Assembly (NCBI GenBank): GCA_030425205.1
Contig: JAUIAP010000004.1
Location: 62,001 to 126,000, forward strand
Source of the DNA: Anaerolineae bacterium
GTDB taxonomy: Bacteria; Chloroflexota; Anaerolineae; Promineifilales; Promineifilaceae
Length of the DNA stretch: 64,000 nt
Direction of reading: 5' to 3'
This document shows positions 20,459 through 28,007 of the stretch, one piece after another. A model generated the notes under the pieces. It had not been told where the DNA came from. It made no database searches and was given only the letters and a program-made list of their open reading frames with translations. The number at the start of each line of letters is the position of its first letter. Position 1 is the stretch's first letter. The translations under genes and the position numbers were made by a program.

Positions 20459-21631
20459 TCAATTGAAATTTTTAATTGCGGTGAGTTTGACGGGGGATGA
20501 TTGGGTGAGGAGGTTGGTGAGGGTGGCGGGAGCCGACATGACGTGACCGTTGGCGAAGTAGGGGAAGTCGAACGTGAGGGGGTCGCCGACCTGTTTATCG
20601 GGCATGGGCATAAGTCGGGCAGTGAGCGGCTTGTTGAGGCGGGTAGCAAGGGTCGCTGTGTCGATCAGAATAGCGGCGAGCGTTTCGGCCGAAACATCAC
20701 CCGCCAGCGGAACCGTGTCCAACCCCACCCCACAGACGGCCGAATACATCAGCAGATTTTGCACATCCAAATCGCGTCGCGCCAATACTGAATCTTCCAA
20801 AACAGGCAGCATCAGGCCATTAAAACCGACCTTTTTGAACTGGGCGCGTTGTAATGCGTCGGTTACAAAGGCTGCGGCGAAAAGCGAACCAGACTGTCCG
20901 ACGACGGTGCCCAAATCTTCGAGTGCGCCGCCCAATGATTGGGGGTCAGTGGGGAAGGGAGCGAGGGAGAAGTCGATGCCGGTAAACGGTAAACTGTAAT
21001 CGGTGAACAGTTTTTCGGCAGATTCTTCCAGTTTCGCCGTCTTCGTTTCGATGGATTGGATCAGATTGTGGCGGGCTTCTTCTAAGGTGGCTGCGGATTG
21101 GATGGCAGTGCGGGCGAGATCGGCCGATTCGACTGCAATGGCAAAGTGATTGCCGCCCCCATTGTAGGCGACGGGGAAAAAGGGGCTGTGCGGCAGGCAG
21201 TTGGCGAGCGTTGTGAAGTAGAGGTTGCCAAATCCATTTGGTTTTTGCGTGGAAAGGGTCTTGATGAGTTTGGCGAGGGAGAAAATTCGGCCGAAATCGA
21301 TCATGCCCTCTCGATCTGCCATCTCTGCACTGCAAAACAACACATCGCTTGCGTCAATCATCTGCGCTGCCACATCGAGCCAAGCGCTATCGTGCGGCAA
21401 CAGCACCGCACCTAAACTGACATAATCGGCGCCCACCGCTTGCCAACGCGCCACAAAATCGAGTGCGTTTTTGACATGTGGCGCTTGCAGCCAATCGGGA
21501 AAGGGTGTTGTTGCGACGCGGATGGTCTGGACGGGGACGTGGAATGCTGTGCGTGCTTGTGCGATAAAATCACGGGCCTGTTTAGGGGCAAAATCAGGTT
21601 CAACAAAAAATGTGACAGAGCGTATTTCCAT
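20459..21631 (-). CDS. UPF0210 / DUF711 family protein
   Basis: 390 residues from the ATG at 21631 (MEIRSVTFFVEP); a second start at 21649 adds six residues. The whole length matches the DUF711 pattern: an opening beta strand plus FVEPDF, a central GNLYFTTLANC and YNGGGNHFAIAVESADL, and GIDFSLAPFPTDPQSLGGALEDLG, which is the most conserved block. The family is annotated as UPF0210 and has no agreed biochemical role; some members resemble formate-lyase-like folds. It is the first gene of the plsC-UMF1-protease run. Confidence 0.9.
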   Translation of the reverse strand: MEIRSVTFFVEPDFAPKQARDFIAQARTAFHVPVQTIRVATTPFPDWLQAPHVKNALDFVARWQAVGADYVSLGAVLLPHDSAWLDVAAQMIDASDVLFCSAEMADREGMIDFGRIFSLAKLIKTLSTQKPNGFGNLYFTTLANCLPHSPFFPVAYNGGGNHFAIAVESADLARTAIQSAATLEEARHNLIQSIETKTAKLEESAEKLFTDYSLPFTGIDFSLAPFPTDPQSLGGALEDLGTVVGQSGSLFAAAFVTDALQRAQFKKVGFNGLMLPVLEDSVLARRDLDVQNLLMYSAVCGVGLDTVPLAGDVSAETLAAILIDTATLATRLNKPLTARLMPMPDKQVGDPLTFDFPYFANGHVMSAPATLTNLLTQSSPVKLTAIKNFN

Positions 21632-21677
21632 GTCGCAATTGTAACCCAAAATAGCGACATGCTAACCCGACTATTAC

Positions 21678-21705
21678 TTGCAACATCCCGCCACGTTGCT
21701 ATACT
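21678..21705 (+). promoter_or_regulatory. Promoter of the cysteine-operon leader
   Basis: TTGCAA (21678-21683), 16-base spacer, TATACT (21700-21705). Start of transcription is expected at about 21712-21713, which coincides with the leader ATG. Confidence 0.65.
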
Positions 21706-21712
21706 TTGCGCT

Positions 21713-21757
21713 ATGAACAACTTTTTGGGACGATGTCTTTGTATGGAGCGAGGGTAG
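21713..21757 (+). CDS. Putative cysteine leader peptide (14 residues, two Cys)
   Basis: The reading frame encodes MNNFLGRCLCMERG and stops at 21755-21757. The Cys codons are at 21734-21736 and 21740-21742. The promoter predicts a leaderless message starting at this ATG. It precedes a T-tailed hairpin whose 5' arm can alternatively pair with GCTACC at 21757-21762, right at the leader stop. A ribosome paused at the Cys codons would leave 21757-21762 free, and a ribosome at the stop would cover it. The downstream genes make cysteine. This is the geometry of classical amino-acid attenuation. Everything beyond the sequence features is inference. Confidence 0.5.
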   Translation: MNNFLGRCLCMERG

Positions 21758-21842
21758 CTACCCACTTCATACATTGAGGTGAAAAAACGGTAGCTGTACC
21801 CCTCGCGTTTTTCGTGAAGCGTACCCCCGCTACCGTTTTTTT
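21748..21842 (+). terminator. Attenuator: terminator with competing antiterminator pairings
   Basis: Terminator: AAAAAACGGTAGC (21782-21794) pairs perfectly over 13 bp with GCTACCGTTTTTT (21829-21841). Competing pairs: GCTACC (21757-21762) with GGTAGC (21789-21794), which occupies the terminator's left arm; and GCGAGGGTA (21748-21756) with TACCCCTCGC (21797-21806, one bulge). Such mutually exclusive structures suggest regulated termination. Confidence 0.6.
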
Positions 21843-21864
21843 GCGCCTAGACAACGTTTTTAAG

Positions 21865-21910
21865 CTGCCAGCTTATACGTGCATTGTGCGTGTAGGCTGG
21901 CAGTTTTTTT
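21865..21910 (+). terminator. Second T-tailed hairpin before cysM
   Basis: CTGCCAGC (21865-21872) pairs with GCTGGCAG (21896-21903), followed by seven T. It is a strong terminator by appearance and lies between the attenuator and cysM. Unless it is also bypassed, cysM needs its own promoter; TTGACA at 21936-21941 with CAATAA at 21960-21965 is a weak candidate. Confidence 0.7.
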
Positions 21911-21969
21911 ATGTAGCCGCGATTCGCAATCGCGTTTGACAACGTGAAATAATCGCGCTCAATAAGAAA

Positions 21970-22944
21970 ATGACAACACTTATTGCAAATGGCTCTCCAG
22001 AGCTAATCACGCACATCGACGACTTATTGCCACTCGATCCCAACAGTATCGAGGCGCAGGTTGGCAATACGCCCCTGATCGATCTGTCACATGTCGCCCA
22101 TCGGCATGGCGCGTCAAAGCACGTTGAACTCTATGGCAAGGCAGAGTGGTTCAATCCGACTGGATCGATCAAAGATCGCCCTGCCCTGCACATCATTCGG
22201 ATGGCGGAGCATGAAGGACGACTGCGTGACGGGATGACGCTGTTAGACTCAACATCGGGCAACATGGGGATCGCCTATGCGATGTTTGGCGCAGCGCGTG
22301 GCTACAAAGTCAAACTGGCCGTGCCTGCCAATGCAAGCCCCGAACGCCTCAAGATCTTACGCGCCTATGGTGCGGAAATTGTATTGACCGATCCGCTAGA
22401 GGGATCAGATGGTGCAATATTGGAGGCGCGGCAGTTGGCGGCCGAAGATGATTCGCTTTTCTACCTCGATCAATATAACAATCCCGCCAATTGGCAAGCT
22501 CACTACTGGACAACGGCTCCTGAAATTTTGCAGCAGACAGACGGACGCATCACCCACTTTGTGGCGGGGCTTGGTACAAGCGGCACGTTTACGGGCACGA
22601 CCCACCGCTTGAAACAGTTCGACGCCAATATCGAATGCATTGCATCTCAACCAAATAGCCCATTCAATGGGTTAGAAGGGTGGAAGCACATGGCGACGGC
22701 GATTGTGCCGGGTATCTATGACATGTTCTTGGCAGATCGCAACGTCGACTCCTATACCGAAGATGCGTACCGCATGGCGCAAGAGATGGCGCAGTTAGAT
22801 GGGTTGTTTGTCAGTCCATCATCTGCGGGGTCTGTTGCAACTGCAATTGAAATCGCTAAAGAGTTAGATGAAGGTGTTGTTGTGACGATTATGGCGGATA
22901 ATGCGTACAAATACTTAAGTGAGCGATTTTGGACTGAAATGTAG
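21970..22944 (+). CDS. cysM: Cysteine synthase, CysM-type (CysO-dependent)
   Basis: 324 residues of the PLP fold-type II family. The PLP lysine lies in NPTGSIKDRPA, the substrate loop is STSGNMG, and the phosphate-binding glycine loop is GLGTSGTFTGT. The FNPTGSIKDRPA form and the C-terminal part resemble mycobacterial CysM, which uses O-phosphoserine and the CysO thiocarboxylate instead of O-acetylserine and sulfide. The assignment to that subgroup is supported by the neighbours mec, cysO and moeZ just downstream. No TCGGCCGA copy is present. The ATG at 21970 has only a weak A-rich leader, and the second terminator upstream makes its transcription unclear. Confidence 0.88.
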   Translation: MTTLIANGSPELITHIDDLLPLDPNSIEAQVGNTPLIDLSHVAHRHGASKHVELYGKAEWFNPTGSIKDRPALHIIRMAEHEGRLRDGMTLLDSTSGNMGIAYAMFGAARGYKVKLAVPANASPERLKILRAYGAEIVLTDPLEGSDGAILEARQLAAEDDSLFYLDQYNNPANWQAHYWTTAPEILQQTDGRITHFVAGLGTSGTFTGTTHRLKQFDANIECIASQPNSPFNGLEGWKHMATAIVPGIYDMFLADRNVDSYTEDAYRMAQEMAQLDGLFVSPSSAGSVATAIEIAKELDEGVVVTIMADNAYKYLSERFWTEM

Positions 22945-22998
22945 AATAGGCTGTTGGCCTGTTCATTCAGGCAGTTCAATCGCCAACCCTACAAACTC

Positions 22999-24219
22999 AT
23001 GAAATACGGAAATTCCACCCGCGCGGTACACGGCGATGTTGAAAATCGGCGTGAGAAACCAAACCATTCGCTGACAACGCCGATTGTCCGCACCTCGACC
23101 TACACATTTGCCGACACTGATGATCTACTGGGCTTTATGGCCGATAAATCATTGGGTGACAAAAAAGGGCGCGAGCAATATGGACGCTATAGCAATCCAA
23201 CGATACAGGCAGTCGAGCGCAAGCTGGCAACGCTCGACGGTGGGACGGATGCTGTGCTGTTTGGTTCCGGAATGGCTGCGGTGACAACCACGATGTTGGC
23301 GGTGTTAAAAGCTGGAACGCACGTTGTCTACACCGATGATGCGTACAGCAAAACACGCCAGTTTTGCACCGAATTTCTGCCGCGCATGGGCATTGCTGCG
23401 ACGTGCGTGCCGATGGGTGATTATGCTGCAATGGCGGCAGCGATTCAGGAAAACACACGCCTCATTGTCAGTGAATCACCGACAAATCCCTATTTGCGGG
23501 TCGCTGACCTGGAAAAGATCGTCGCTATTGCCAAGCAGCATTCGCGGGTCAAAACGTATATCGATGCGACATTCGCCACCCCAATCTATCAGAAACCGCT
23601 CGAATTTGGGATCGATTTTGTAGTGCACAGTGCGACCAAGTATTTCAGCGGGCATAACGATCTGTTGGCGGGAGTTGTTGTCGGCGATAAGGGATTGCTG
23701 ACAGAAGTTCGCAAGCTGCGCGGGATGCTGGGATGCGTATCGGATGCGATGGTGGCCTATGAGGTGGAGCGTGGGTTGAAGACGTTGGCGTTGCGGATGG
23801 AGCGACAGACCGCGACCGCCATGCAGCTCGCCGAATTTTTGGAAGGACACCCCTTAGTAGTGCGCGTTTGGTATCCGGGATTGGCCGCTCATCCTGACCA
23901 TGCCATTGCAAAGGCGCAGATGAGCGGGTTTGGCGGCGTTGTCAGTTTGGAGATCGATCCGCGCTGTGGCGCAACACCAGAGCGGGCAGCGGCAAACTTT
24001 ATCGACGGGTTGAAGCTGATTCAAATTGCGCCAAGTTTGGGCGGAACAGAGACGCTTGTCATGCAGCCAGCGGTTGTTTCTTATTACGATATGTCGCCCG
24101 CAGAACGGGAAGCGATCGGGATGAAGGATAACTTGGTGCGCATTGCACTGGGGGTGGAAGATTCGGCCGATCTTGTCCGCGACGTTGCCCAAGCACTAGA
24201 AAAATTGCAGCCAAGCTAG
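22999..24219 (+). CDS. metB: Cystathionine gamma-synthase/lyase-type PLP enzyme
   Basis: 406 residues from the ATG at 22999 (MKYGNSTRAVHG, the normal start of the family); the frame continues upstream to 22954 without support. Signature blocks: YGRYSNPT, FGSGMAA, the PLP lysine in HSATKYFSGHND, and the late SLGGTETL. It belongs to the Cys/Met metabolism PLP family (cystathionine gamma-synthase, gamma-lyase, O-acetylhomoserine sulfhydrylase), and the exact reaction cannot be told from motifs. Placed between cysM and mec, it would link cysteine and homocysteine by transsulfuration. Confidence 0.88.
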   Translation: MKYGNSTRAVHGDVENRREKPNHSLTTPIVRTSTYTFADTDDLLGFMADKSLGDKKGREQYGRYSNPTIQAVERKLATLDGGTDAVLFGSGMAAVTTTMLAVLKAGTHVVYTDDAYSKTRQFCTEFLPRMGIAATCVPMGDYAAMAAAIQENTRLIVSESPTNPYLRVADLEKIVAIAKQHSRVKTYIDATFATPIYQKPLEFGIDFVVHSATKYFSGHNDLLAGVVVGDKGLLTEVRKLRGMLGCVSDAMVAYEVERGLKTLALRMERQTATAMQLAEFLEGHPLVVRVWYPGLAAHPDHAIAKAQMSGFGGVVSLEIDPRCGATPERAAANFIDGLKLIQIAPSLGGTETLVMQPAVVSYYDMSPAEREAIGMKDNLVRIALGVEDSADLVRDVAQALEKLQPS

Positions 24220-24233
24220 ATTTTGTAAATGAG

Positions 24234-24668
24234 ATGTTAAAGATACCAGAAAGCGTACACAGGCAAATTCAAGCACACGGTGTAGCAGCCTATCCATACG
24301 AAGGGTGTGGCCTACTGCTTGGAAAGCTGGACGGGGATAAGGGACAGGTTGTCGAGGCTAAGCCGCTGGCAAACGTTTGGCCCAATGAAGAGGAAAAGCG
24401 CGTGCGCTTTAAAATTGATGAACGTGCGTGGATTTCGACCGAAATTTCCGCCATGTCAAATGATCTCGACATCATTGGCGTTTTTCACAGTCATCCAGAC
24501 CATCCACCCATCGCCTCGCCACGTGATTTGGCATGGGCAGGATTTGCCGGCTACAGCTATTTGATTACAGAAATACGTGACCGTGCGCCTTTGGCGAGTC
24601 GTTCGTGGCAGCTAAACGCCGAGCGCACTGGATTTTTTGAAGAAGAGATAGAAATTATTAACGGCTAG
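24234..24668 (+). CDS. mec: CysO-cysteine peptidase, JAMM/M67 family
   Basis: 144 residues. The zinc metalloprotease JAMM motif is complete: a Glu early in the domain (YPYEGCGLLLG) and HSHPDHPPIASPRD, which is H-x-H-x7-S-x2-D. By the mycobacterial precedent, Mec cleaves cysteine off the C-terminus of CysO after CysM has formed the CysO-Cys adduct. It begins 14 bases after metB and is followed by cysO, the carrier it should process. Confidence 0.9.
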   Translation: MLKIPESVHRQIQAHGVAAYPYEGCGLLLGKLDGDKGQVVEAKPLANVWPNEEEKRVRFKIDERAWISTEISAMSNDLDIIGVFHSHPDHPPIASPRDLAWAGFAGYSYLITEIRDRAPLASRSWQLNAERTGFFEEEIEIING

Positions 24669-24733
24669 TCGCTCGTGGCTCGTTGCCTGTAAAAAGGCGA
24701 TTTGCCAGTTGCGACTTACCCCTTACAACGATT

Positions 24734-25003
24734 ATGTCAAACATTCGCATTCCAACACCACTGCGCCAATATGCTGGCGGCAACACATCCATTCCCGTCA
24801 CGGGGGACACCGTCGATGCCGCCTTGCGCGACTTAACAACGACGTATCCCGATCTAAAAAATCACCTTTATGATGGTGAAAAGCTGCGTAGTTTTGTCAA
24901 CATCTACCTTAACCAGGAAGATATTCGCTATTTAGACGGTGAAGATACGGCGATTGAACCAAATGACAAGCTAATGATTGTCCCATCCATTGCGGGTGGA
25001 TAG
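24734..25003 (+). CDS. cysO: Sulfur carrier protein CysO (ThiS/MoaD fold)
   Basis: 89 residues from the ATG at 24734. It is a ubiquitin-like beta-grasp protein ending in the required Gly-Gly tail (PSIAGG), which is activated as thiocarboxylate. The body (IRIPTPLRQYAGG, FVNIYLNQEDIRYLDG, LMIVPSIAGG) matches CysO/MoaD. It is placed between the JAMM peptidase and the MoeZ activator, as expected for a protein-bound sulfide donor to CysM. An upstream TTG frame from 24683 is not supported. Confidence 0.92.
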   Translation: MSNIRIPTPLRQYAGGNTSIPVTGDTVDAALRDLTTTYPDLKNHLYDGEKLRSFVNIYLNQEDIRYLDGEDTAIEPNDKLMIVPSIAGG

Positions 25004-25088
25004 ACGCGGCGTCTGCTGACTACAGTGACCAGTGAATGGCAAATGGTAATTATACTGTTTGCCGCATACTGTTGACTGTCCACAGAAA

Positions 25089-26297
25089 ATGAGTTTTCTA
25101 AAACACCTAACAACAGACCATATCGAACTCTCGCAGGAAGAGGTCCGGCGCTACAGCCGGCATTTGATCATGCCAGAGGTGGGAATTGAAGGACAGAAGA
25201 AGTTAAAGGCGGCGAGTGTCCTGATCGTTGGTGCGGGTGGGCTGGGGTCTCCACTGGCAATGTATTTGGCCGCAGCGGGAATCGGCCGAATTGGCATCGT
25301 TGATTATGACACGGTCGATTACACCAATTTGCAACGCCAGCTCTTGTATACAACGGCCGATGTCGGTCGTCGCAAGCTCGATGTCGCCAAAGAGCGCATA
25401 CAGGCAATGAACCCGCACGTGCAGGTCGATCTGTATAACGAGCCGTTGACCAGTGCGAATGCGCTACGCCTGTTTGAGCCATTTGATTTGATCATCGACG
25501 GGACGGACAACTTCCCAACACGCTACCTCGTCAACGATGCGTGCGTCATGCTGGGTAAGCCCAATGTCTATGGCAGTATCTTCCGTTTTGAGGGGCAAAT
25601 TGCCGTCTTTTGGGCTGAGGAAGGGCCATGCTATCGCTGCCTATATCCCGAGCCTCCTCCTCCCGGTCTTGTACCATCTTGTGCAGAAGGGGGCGTTCTA
25701 GGCGTGCTGCCCGGTATCGTGGGGACACTTCAGGCATTGGAGGCCGTAAAGCTAATTACGGGGGTTGGGGAGGCGATGATCGGCCGATTGATGCTCTTTG
25801 ATGCCGCCTATATGGAGTTCACCGAGCTAAATCTCCGCAAGAACCCTGACTGTAACGTTTGCGGCAGCAACCCAACCGTGACAGAATTGATCGACTACGA
25901 ACAATTTTGCGGGATGCCCGCCCATGATCACAGCACGTATAATAACGGTGTTGTGGAGGAGAGTGACGTTTTGGTACGTCAACTATCACCTATTCAACTG
26001 AAAGAACGTCTCGATGAAGGAGACAACCTGACAATTATCGACGTGCGCGAGCCGCACGAGTGGGAGATTTCCAACCTAGAGAATCTTGGCGCACGCTTGA
26101 TTCCAAAAGGGGACATTCTCGCTCATGTGGATGAACTTGATCGGAATGCCGAAATGGTTATTCAGTGTCGCACGGGTGGACGCAGTGCGGCAGTAATTCG
26201 CCAGTTGGAGCCGCTCGGGTTCAAGAAGCTCTGGAATCTCGACGGTGGGATCAATCGCTGGGCGAAAGAGGTCGATACGAGTTTGCCGACCTATTAG
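25089..26297 (+). CDS. moeZ: MoeZ/MoeB-type adenylyltransferase with rhodanese domain
   Basis: 402 residues from the ATG at 25089. The E1-like domain has VGAGGLGS (about 48), NLQRQ, and Zn-binding CYRC...CNVC pairs. A rhodanese domain follows (about 294-400) with the active-site loop CRTGGRS near 360. It adenylates the CysO C-terminus and transfers sulfur to it to form the thiocarboxylate. This completes the CysO pathway started by cysM. It converges with queA, separated by a hairpin terminator. Confidence 0.93.
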   Translation: MSFLKHLTTDHIELSQEEVRRYSRHLIMPEVGIEGQKKLKAASVLIVGAGGLGSPLAMYLAAAGIGRIGIVDYDTVDYTNLQRQLLYTTADVGRRKLDVAKERIQAMNPHVQVDLYNEPLTSANALRLFEPFDLIIDGTDNFPTRYLVNDACVMLGKPNVYGSIFRFEGQIAVFWAEEGPCYRCLYPEPPPPGLVPSCAEGGVLGVLPGIVGTLQALEAVKLITGVGEAMIGRLMLFDAAYMEFTELNLRKNPDCNVCGSNPTVTELIDYEQFCGMPAHDHSTYNNGVVEESDVLVRQLSPIQLKERLDEGDNLTIIDVREPHEWEISNLENLGARLIPKGDILAHVDELDRNAEMVIQCRTGGRSAAVIRQLEPLGFKKLWNLDGGINRWAKEVDTSLPTY

Positions 26298-26318
26298 CGT
26301 TTGAAAATGCGAAAAACT

Positions 26319-26389
26319 GGTCGCGGATTACACGGAGCGACGCGGATTAAAAAGTTTCCGCGCAAATCCGCGTAATCTGCGACCTTTTT
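26319..26389. terminator. Bidirectional hairpin terminator, dispersed-repeat-like
   Basis: Two roughly 30-base arms (26319-26348 and 26355-26384) are inverted copies with about six mismatches, beginning GGTCGC and ending GCGACC, built of repeated CGGATT-like units. T-runs lie on the outside on both strands, so it can end both moeZ and queA. A short relative (TCCGCGCAAATCC core) occurs at about 52815-52832, suggesting a repeat family. Confidence 0.65.
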
Positions 26390-27476
26390 ATAAAAGCAGC
26401 ATTGCATCCCCAAAGGAGAAGAAGCGATATTCTTCCTTGATGGCCACGTCGTAAGCATGGCGCATCAGATCATAACCAGCAAATGCACTGACGAGCATGA
26501 GCAAGCTCGATTGGGGCAAATGGAAGTTTGTGATTAGCACATCGACCGCACGAAATTGATAGCCGGGATAGATGTATAGATCGCTTTGCTCATGGATGGC
26601 GGCGACGGGTTTCCATGGGCAAGCGGGCGGATTTTGCATAGCTGAGACATGACGCAAACTGCCGATTGTGCCACCTGCTCGCCATGCGGCTGTCTCAAGC
26701 GTGCGCGTACTCGTTGTGCCAACCGCGATGATGCGGCCGCCAGCAAGTTTGGCGCGGTTGATTTTTTCGGCCGATTCCACCCCCACCTCAACAAACTCTG
26801 AATGAATGTGATGATCGGCAATCTGATCGACCTTAACAGGTTGAAACGTGTCCAATCCAACGTGCAGCGTCACCGTTTCAAAGTGAACCCCTTTTTCGCG
26901 CATTGAAAGTAGGAGCTCAGGTGTAAAGTGGAGTCCTGCCGTGGGGGCAGCGGCGGAACCTTGCGGACGACTATAGACCGTCTGATAGCGTTCAGCATCA
27001 GCATACTGCTCCGTGATGTAGGGCGGCAACGGCATGTAACCGAGCCGTTCAAGCGGTACGGGAGCGTTAAATTGGATTAGCCGTTGTGCGCCTGTCAGCT
27101 CCTCTAAAATTGTCGCCTGAATCTCACTCGCCTCACCCACATGATCCCAGACGTTAATCACAGTTCCCGTCCGCGTTTTCTTGCCCTTCACCAACGCTTT
27201 CCACATTCTCTCATCCACCTGCTCTAACAGTAAAATCTCAGATTTCCCGCCCGTCGCTTTTTGACCTAACAAGCGTGCTGGAATGACACGGCTGTTGTTG
27301 GCAACTAAAACATCGCCTGCATTTAGATAGTCGCCGATGTCCCGGAAGGTGCGATGTGTGATTGTGCCGTCACTGCGATTGACGACCATGAGGCGGCTGC
27401 TGTCACGCGGTTCAGCAGGGGTTTGTGCGATGCGTTCTTGTGGGAGGTGATAGTCGAAGTCGCTCGTTTTCATCAT
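26388..27476 (-). CDS. queA: S-adenosylmethionine:tRNA ribosyltransferase-isomerase
   Basis: 362 residues (361 from the second Met). QueA transfers the ribosyl moiety of SAM to preQ1 in tRNA, the penultimate step of queuosine synthesis. Full-length family match: FDYHLPQERIAQTPAEPRDSSRLMV at the start, VANNSRVIPARL, AAPTAGLHFTPELL, HVGLDTFQPV, and the C-terminal TNFHLPQSSLLMLVSAF. Starting codon at 27476 or 27473. It overlaps the bidirectional terminator at its 3' end. A TCGGCCGA copy sits at 27480, just before its start. No other que genes are in the window. Confidence 0.97.
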   Translation of the reverse strand: MMKTSDFDYHLPQERIAQTPAEPRDSSRLMVVNRSDGTITHRTFRDIGDYLNAGDVLVANNSRVIPARLLGQKATGGKSEILLLEQVDERMWKALVKGKKTRTGTVINVWDHVGEASEIQATILEELTGAQRLIQFNAPVPLERLGYMPLPPYITEQYADAERYQTVYSRPQGSAAAPTAGLHFTPELLLSMREKGVHFETVTLHVGLDTFQPVKVDQIADHHIHSEFVEVGVESAEKINRAKLAGGRIIAVGTTSTRTLETAAWRAGGTIGSLRHVSAMQNPPACPWKPVAAIHEQSDLYIYPGYQFRAVDVLITNFHLPQSSLLMLVSAFAGYDLMRHAYDVAIKEEYRFFSFGDAMLLL

Positions 27477-27627
27477 AATTCGGCCGATTCAAGCACATTT
27501 GGCACGATTTGGCACTACTTTTCATTGTCTTTGCACCTGCTCTGCCGTTACGCTGTGTCGAGCAGAACGAATTCTGCTGCAAAATATAACAAAATGTGCC
27601 GCGACACATTTAGGAGAGTTGACTACT

Positions 27628-27936
27628 ATGCGAAAGAATATCTACTTATTGTTTGCAATCGTCGGAACACTGTTGCCCGTCATGCAGTTTATGGGCGTCA
27701 TCGGCGCGTATGGGTTGGATCTGCCAAAGGCGGTTGAGTTGGCAACGGCTAACGGCATGTCAACAGGTGGGTGGCTCGATCTATTTATCTCGTCATTCGC
27801 CTTCTGGTTATTCATGTTCACAGAAGGAACACGCTTGCGAATGAAAAACCTCTGGGTATACGTCTTGTTGAATCTATTTATCGGGTTGTCGTTGGCGTTA
27901 CCCTTGTTTCTCTATTTTCGAGAAGATCGGCAGTGA
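27628..27936 (+). CDS. DUF2834 small membrane protein
   Basis: 102 residues from the ATG at 27628, which is preceded by AGGAGAG. Three membrane spans (about 5-24, 48-66, 73-93) with the conserved DLFISSFAFWLFMFTEG and LNLFIGLSLALPLFLYFRE pattern of DUF2834. Function is not known. Upstream parts of the frame (from 27499) are not supported. Confidence 0.8.
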   Translation: MRKNIYLLFAIVGTLLPVMQFMGVIGAYGLDLPKAVELATANGMSTGGWLDLFISSFAFWLFMFTEGTRLRMKNLWVYVLLNLFIGLSLALPLFLYFREDRQ

Positions 27937-28007
27937 GCGTAGTGGGTGCGTGGTGCGTCTCAGAAGATCATCACGCACCACGTTACCCTTCACATAACAC
28001 CCAATTC

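Noticed and set aside
20446..20649. N-terminal extension of the PlsC frame
   Set aside because: Ser/Pro-rich, overlaps the UPF0210 gene, and the acyltransferase begins normally at 20445.
21713..21842. 6S RNA or T-box leader as the identity of the cysM upstream RNA
   Set aside because: No T-box AGGGTGGNACCGCG motif and no 6S-like long closing stem; the Cys leader peptide explains the pairings better.
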